A program made the translations under genes and the position numbers. Positions 60,302 through 64,000 of a stretch of DNA of 64,000 bases are shown here, one piece after another (positions within the stretch are counted from its first letter, which is position 1; each line of letters opens with the position of its first letter). Under the pieces are notes generated by a model. That model was not told the origin of the DNA and did not search any database. It saw nothing but the letters and a program-made list of their open reading frames with translations. This DNA is from Rhizobium sp. 11515TR (GTDB taxonomy: Bacteria; Pseudomonadota; Alphaproteobacteria; Rhizobiales; Rhizobiaceae). The stretch lies in NCBI RefSeq assembly GCF_002277895.1, contig NZ_CP022999.1, forward strand, positions 868,001 to 932,000, written 5' to 3'.

Positions 60302-61031
60302 AATCTTACCCCGCCCGCTCGACCATCAAATGAAAAATGATCAAGGTCTTTCCTCCCTTATCAGACCTAAGTCTTAAATATATTTTATGATTCATTGAGA
60401 TTCAACCAAGTTACGGAGATCCGTTGCGATTTGAGACGACCGTAACCCCCAGCCTGTTAAAACTACACGTCGATTATAATTACAATTGAATTTGTTCATC
60501 TTTCCCTTTGCAATTATATGGAGATGTAATGAAATAATGCAATCTTTGCGAAGCAAGAGGTCAGCCGCGCCTCCATCGTTTCATCGTCAATCCAATCAAC
60601 TTTTATTACAAAGTCCTGAAAAATCCGATCTCAGTATGTGCGCTGCAAAATATTGCTGCAGCGCAATATATCCCATGAAGAAATCGGGATGGCATATAGC
60701 TGAAGGGAAACCGAACACAGGCTATCGAAGCCAATGATAATGAACAACTTACCGTTCGATGCCTATAACATCCTTAGAAATCGTCGACTATGACGCGGCA
60801 GAGCTGTCAACCGTGACATTATACGCAACACGATACAGTACAACCCATCTATAGTTGATCACTGAATTAAACCAAGTCACCATAGGTGCGGTAATTATAT
60901 ACCGCCATGCCATATCGCTACAAAAGTTTGGCTTAAAAAGTCCAAATCGGAACCTACACTCCGATCATCCCGGCTCTAATTACGCGTCCGAGAATTTCCG
61001 ACCAATCGTCAACATGAATGGAGTTTTCTCT
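60302..61031. promoter_or_regulatory. Long AT-rich exoX-exoY control region
   Basis: These 730 bases contain no convincing gene and are far more AT-rich than the coding flanks. They should hold the promoters and regulator sites for exoX and the exoYFQ run. Visible structures include the nested dyads at 60640-60669 and the inverted repeat GCGGTA/TACCGC at 60888-60905. An out-of-register GGAG upstream of the exoY ATG gives its ribosome site. Binding sites for known exo regulators (MucR, ChvI) may be here but cannot be assigned by eye. Confidence 0.75.
60640..60669. repeat. Two overlapping, mutually exclusive inverted repeats upstream of exoY
   Basis: GCGCTGCA (60640-60647) is inverted at 60657-60664. 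The segment ATATTGC (60650-60656) is inverted at 60663-60669. The two hairpins share bases and cannot form together, so the site could act as a switch in a transcript or as two overlapping protein sites. Confidence 0.6.
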
Positions 61032-61712
61032 ATGAAGTCTGCGACGAGATCGGCCACATCGGCTTTTTTCAGCGCCGCGGAAAGCGACGTCTTTCCGCCC
61101 ACTGGTGGAGTACTGAAGCGCGTTTTCGACGTCTCTACCGCTATGCTCGCTTTGGTTCTCATCAGCCCGCTCTTTCTGATGCTGATGCTGCTGGTAAAAC
61201 TTACAGACCGCGGCCCCGCTTTCTACGGTCATCGCCGTATCGGTCATAACGGCAAAACCTTCCGTTGCCTGAAGTTCCGCACCATGGTCGTCGATGGCGA
61301 CAAGGTTCTGCATGCCTACCTGCAGGCCAATCCGAAGGCAATGGAAGAGTGGCGCGCAACGCGCAAACTGCAGAACGACCCCCGCGTCACCACCGTCGGG
61401 GCCGTCCTGCGCAAACTCAGCCTCGACGAACTGCCGCAGCTCATCAACATCATTCGCGGCGAAATGAGTGTCGTCGGACCACGCCCGGTCGTGGAAGACG
61501 AGCTCGAACGCTACGAGACCGCGGCAATCTATTATTTGCAGTCCCGTCCGGGCCTGACCGGTCTGTGGCAGGTCAGCGGCCGCAACGACGTCTCCTATGA
61601 AAGCCGTGTCGCCTTCGACACGCATTATGTGAAGAACTGGTCGCTCAGCAGCGACATGGTGATCATCGCCAAAACCATTCCTGCAGTCTGCCTCTCGCGC
61701 GGCAGCTATTGA
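61032..61712 (+). CDS. exoY: Galactosyl-1-phosphate transferase ExoY
   Basis: The 226-residue protein, the same length as S. meliloti ExoY, has one TM helix (residues 38-60) and the polyprenyl-phosphate sugar transferase motifs RIGHNGKTFRCLKFRTM, LRKLSLDELPQLINIIRGEM and RPGLTGLWQVSGRND. With ExoF it transfers galactose-1-phosphate from UDP-galactose to undecaprenyl phosphate, starting the repeat. The ATG at 61032 has GGAG eight bases upstream; the upstream ATG at 61014 would add six residues. exoF follows after 84 bases. Confidence 0.96.
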   Translation: MKSATRSATSAFFSAAESDVFPPTGGVLKRVFDVSTAMLALVLISPLFLMLMLLVKLTDRGPAFYGHRRIGHNGKTFRCLKFRTMVVDGDKVLHAYLQANPKAMEEWRATRKLQNDPRVTTVGAVLRKLSLDELPQLINIIRGEMSVVGPRPVVEDELERYETAAIYYLQSRPGLTGLWQVSGRNDVSYESRVAFDTHYVKNWSLSSDMVIIAKTIPAVCLSRGSY

Positions 61713-61796
61713 TGATGACAGACAGACACCGCGGGAGGTTTCCTGCGGTTCTCCCGCGTCTTGCGGGTTGCCTACCAATAACAGGGAAGATCCTGC

Positions 61797-63071
61797 ATGA
61801 TTGAATTTCGGCCTTCCAAGAGGCTTGTAAGCGTCAATACATCGCTACGCTGCGCAACTATCGTTGCTCTCAGCCTTTGCGTAGCTTCCGTCTCGGCCTC
61901 GGCCGAAAACCTTCCCGGATATCATTTGGGCGTCATGGACAAGCTGCATGTGCGCGTCGCCGAATGGCAGACCGCCGAAGGCACGGTTCGTGACTGGTCC
62001 ACCATTTCGGGCGACTATACGGTCGGCCCTTCCGGCTCGATATCCATTCCCTTCATCGGGGACATGCCCGCAGTCGGCAAGACCACGGATCAGATCGCCG
62101 ATGCCATCGGCCTCGGGCTGCAGAAGCAGTTCGGCCTGCGTGATCGCCCATCGGCTTCAGTTGAAATGTCGCAGTTCCGGCCGATCTACCTTTCAGGGGA
62201 AGTGCAGAATCCGGGTGAATATCCGTTCGCGCCCAACCTGACCGTGCTGAAAGCCGTAAGCCTCGGCGGCGGCATGCGCCGTGCCGATGCCGGACAGCGC
62301 TTTGCGCGCGATTTCATCAATGCCAAAGGCGACGCCGTCGTCTACATGGCGGAACGCAGTCGCCTGTTGATGCGCAAGGCGCGCCTGCTGGCCGAATTGG
62401 CTGGCAAGGATGATATCGAAGTGCCGCCAGAGCTCAAGCAATTGCCCCAAACGGCAAGTTTGCTCGCAAGCGAGAAAGCGCTGATGGACACGCGCGCCAA
62501 GCGCATGACGACGCAGCTAAAATCACTGGAAGATCTGAAGGCGCTCCTGCAGAACGAAGTCGAGGCGCTTTCGAAGAAGAACGACACGCAGAGCCGCCAG
62601 CTCGATCTGGCCAAGGCCGACCGCGACAAAGTCGAAAGCCTGACGGAACGCGGCCTAGAGCTTGCCTCTCGCAGGATCTCCGCTGAACAGCGCGCCTCCG
62701 ACCTGGAAGCGACGCTTCTCGATACGGAAACCGCGTCCCTAAAAGCCAAACAGGATATCAACAAGGCCAACCAGGACGAGATCACTCTGCACAACGACTG
62801 GCAGAGCTCATTGGCCCAGGACATGCAGGATACGGACACGCAGCTGGAAACGCTGCAGCTGAAGCTGTCGACCAGCCAATCGCTCATGCAGGAAGCCGTA
62901 GCCCAGTCCGCCGACGCCAGCAACCTCGATCCAAGCGGACCGGGTGTCAGCATCTCCTACACCATCATTCGTGACGAGAACGGCCAATCGAAGGAAATCC
63001 AGGCTCAGGAGAACACGCAGGTACTGCCGGGCGACCTGATCAAGGTCACTACCGGCCTTGCCATCCGATAG
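61797..63071 (+). CDS. exoF: Outer-membrane/periplasmic polysaccharide export protein ExoF
   Basis: The 424-residue protein has a signal peptide (residues 19-36, ending ASA), a Wza-like polysaccharide export domain (YHLGVMDKLHVRVAEW, VGPSGSISIPFIGDMP, FRPIYLSGEVQNPGEYPFAP) and a long coiled-coil C-terminal half (about residues 185-380). It is needed with ExoY for the first galactose transfer and is thought to form part of the export path. Length agrees with S. meliloti ExoF (about 421). An AGGGA site precedes the ATG; exoQ begins eight bases after the stop. Confidence 0.94.
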   Translation: MIEFRPSKRLVSVNTSLRCATIVALSLCVASVSASAENLPGYHLGVMDKLHVRVAEWQTAEGTVRDWSTISGDYTVGPSGSISIPFIGDMPAVGKTTDQIADAIGLGLQKQFGLRDRPSASVEMSQFRPIYLSGEVQNPGEYPFAPNLTVLKAVSLGGGMRRADAGQRFARDFINAKGDAVVYMAERSRLLMRKARLLAELAGKDDIEVPPELKQLPQTASLLASEKALMDTRAKRMTTQLKSLEDLKALLQNEVEALSKKNDTQSRQLDLAKADRDKVESLTERGLELASRRISAEQRASDLEATLLDTETASLKAKQDINKANQDEITLHNDWQSSLAQDMQDTDTQLETLQLKLSTSQSLMQEAVAQSADASNLDPSGPGVSISYTIIRDENGQSKEIQAQENTQVLPGDLIKVTTGLAIR

Positions 63072-63079
63072 GAAAGTCG

Positions 63080-64000
63080 ATGCGGATAGCCAAATCGATC
63101 TTTGTGCGGCCAGGCAGCAACGCCACCTATGGGGCGGTGGCGATTGCTCTCTCCTTCTTCGTGTTTGCCTATTCCTCCCGCTTCGGCCAGCCCTCGATTC
63201 TGCTCTACTACGCCCTCTGGTTTCCGCTCGTCATGATGGATTACCGGAACGTGCTCGGCAGTTATAATAGACAGCTCTGGCTCTTCACGTTCGGCGTTTT
63301 CACCTGCCTCTCGATCTTCTGGTCGGTCGTCCCGTCCGTGACGGCACGCGCGGCGATCCAGTACATGACGCATATCTTCTGCGCCCTGATCGCCATGCGC
63401 ACGCTCGATATCCGCACGCTGACACGCGGCGCGATCGCGGGCACCGCCATCGTGCTCATCTATTCGATATTGTTCGGCTATTACGCCTATGATCCGATCG
63501 ACGGAAGCTACAGCTTCGTCGGCGCCTTCGATTCCAAGAACCAGCTCGGCTTTTATGCCTCGCTCGGCATCTATTTCGCCTTCGCAGCCGTCTTCGTCCT
63601 TGGCGAACGTCGGATTTGGATGCTGGGTGCAGGATTTGCCGGCCTATTGTCCGCCTATTGCCTCCATGCTTCGGCATCGGCAACATCGGTGCTGACGACG
63701 GGACTGGTCGTAGCCTTGTGCATAAGCCTGCGCGTCATCCTGTATCTGTCACCCAAGCAGCGTAAAAGGCTGTTTGTGACAGCGGCCGTCTCCGGCGTCA
63801 TCCTAGCGGTTGCCGGCGTCTATCTCGGTGCGGTCGATCTCGTTCTCGGTGCCTTTGGTAAGGATTCCACGCTTACCGGGCGTACCTATCTTTGGCAGCA
63901 GGGCATCGCAGCCGCACAGCAGAACCCTTTCTTCGGCGTCGGCTATCAAGCTTACTGGGTCCAGGGTTTCTCCGAGCCCGAGCGACTGTGGGATGAGTTT
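63080..64000 (+). CDS. exoQ: Succinoglycan polymerase ExoQ (partial)
   Basis: The first 307 residues are present before the window ends. The protein has many membrane helices and the O-antigen ligase/polymerase signature region (FVGAFDSKNQLGFYASLGIY and GRTYLWQQGIAAAQQNPFFG). ExoQ polymerises the octasaccharide repeats into high-molecular-weight succinoglycan in the periplasm with ExoP. The ATG follows an AGGAAAG site and lies eight bases after exoF, so exoY, exoF and exoQ form one operon. Confidence 0.95.
   Translation, partial: MRIAKSIFVRPGSNATYGAVAIALSFFVFAYSSRFGQPSILLYYALWFPLVMMDYRNVLGSYNRQLWLFTFGVFTCLSIFWSVVPSVTARAAIQYMTHIFCALIAMRTLDIRTLTRGAIAGTAIVLIYSILFGYYAYDPIDGSYSFVGAFDSKNQLGFYASLGIYFAFAAVFVLGERRIWMLGAGFAGLLSAYCLHASASATSVLTTGLVVALCISLRVILYLSPKQRKRLFVTAAVSGVILAVAGVYLGAVDLVLGAFGKDSTLTGRTYLWQQGIAAAQQNPFFGVGYQAYWVQGFSEPERLWDEF

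Noticed and set aside
60486..60737. Plus-strand 83-codon frame in the exoX-exoY region
   Set aside because: Composition follows the AT-rich intergenic sequence and there is no convincing ribosome site or homology.

Overview
The window looks like a piece of a Rhizobiaceae genome, probably the Rhizobium tropici/rhizogenes or Agrobacterium side of the family. The reasons are a near-complete succinoglycan (exo) cluster in rhizobial order, the aerobic (cob-type) corrin pathway, a RIME-like mosaic repeat, HWE-type kinases and high-GC alphaproteobacterial coding throughout. No rRNA, tRNA, insertion sequence, phage gene or CRISPR array was seen. minCDE and exo lie on secondary replicons in related bacteria, so this may be a chromid; that is inference.

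Layout. 1-5 kb: start of an Aas/LplT-like lysophospholipid protein, a PspA/YiaA-like envelope-stress pair under a divergent TetR regulator with three repeated operators, a Tat-type hydrolase with a divergent HxlR regulator, and a polysaccharide deacetylase. 5-7.4 kb: minCDE and a small secreted-peptide ORF. 7.4-14.4 kb: Ohr, a two-component system, an Asp-nucleophile hydrolase, a RIME-like repeat, DipZ and a periplasmic hydrolase. 14.4-18.3 kb: O-methyltransferase, a LysR/aldehyde dehydrogenase pair and cytochrome b561.

18.3-25.1 kb is the most unusual locus. A HutC-like regulator faces a polar amino-acid ABC transporter, a histidine ammonia-lyase homologue whose Ala-Ser-Gly cofactor triad is replaced by Ser-Ala-Gly, and an N-methyl amino-acid oxidase. 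The genes are tightly coupled and look like a catabolic operon for a modified, perhaps N-methylated, amino acid. 25.1-37.1 kb holds more amino-acid catabolism, each part with its own regulator: Lrp/ornithine cyclodeaminase, an MFS carrier with a LysR, an HWE kinase, Lrp/alanine racemase/D-amino acid dehydrogenase, and an Fsr-like exporter facing an AraC regulator.

37.2-44.3 kb carries cobFGHIJ, cobK (opposite strand) and cobLM, which together cover the methylations, ring contraction, reduction, decarboxylation and methyl migration of aerobic corrin synthesis. nikR, an FMN reductase and an EamA transporter follow. 46.7-64 kb is the exo cluster: exoP-N-O-M-A-L-K-H on the minus strand, exoW-V on plus, exoU and exoX on minus, and exoY-F-Q on plus, with exoQ running off the end. 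exoY/exoF start the lipid-linked repeat, exoA-L-M-O-U-W extend it, exoV and exoH add pyruvyl and succinyl groups, exoP/exoQ polymerise and exoK trims. The exoI and exoT genes expected between exoH and exoW are absent and a 652-base gene-poor stretch occupies that place.
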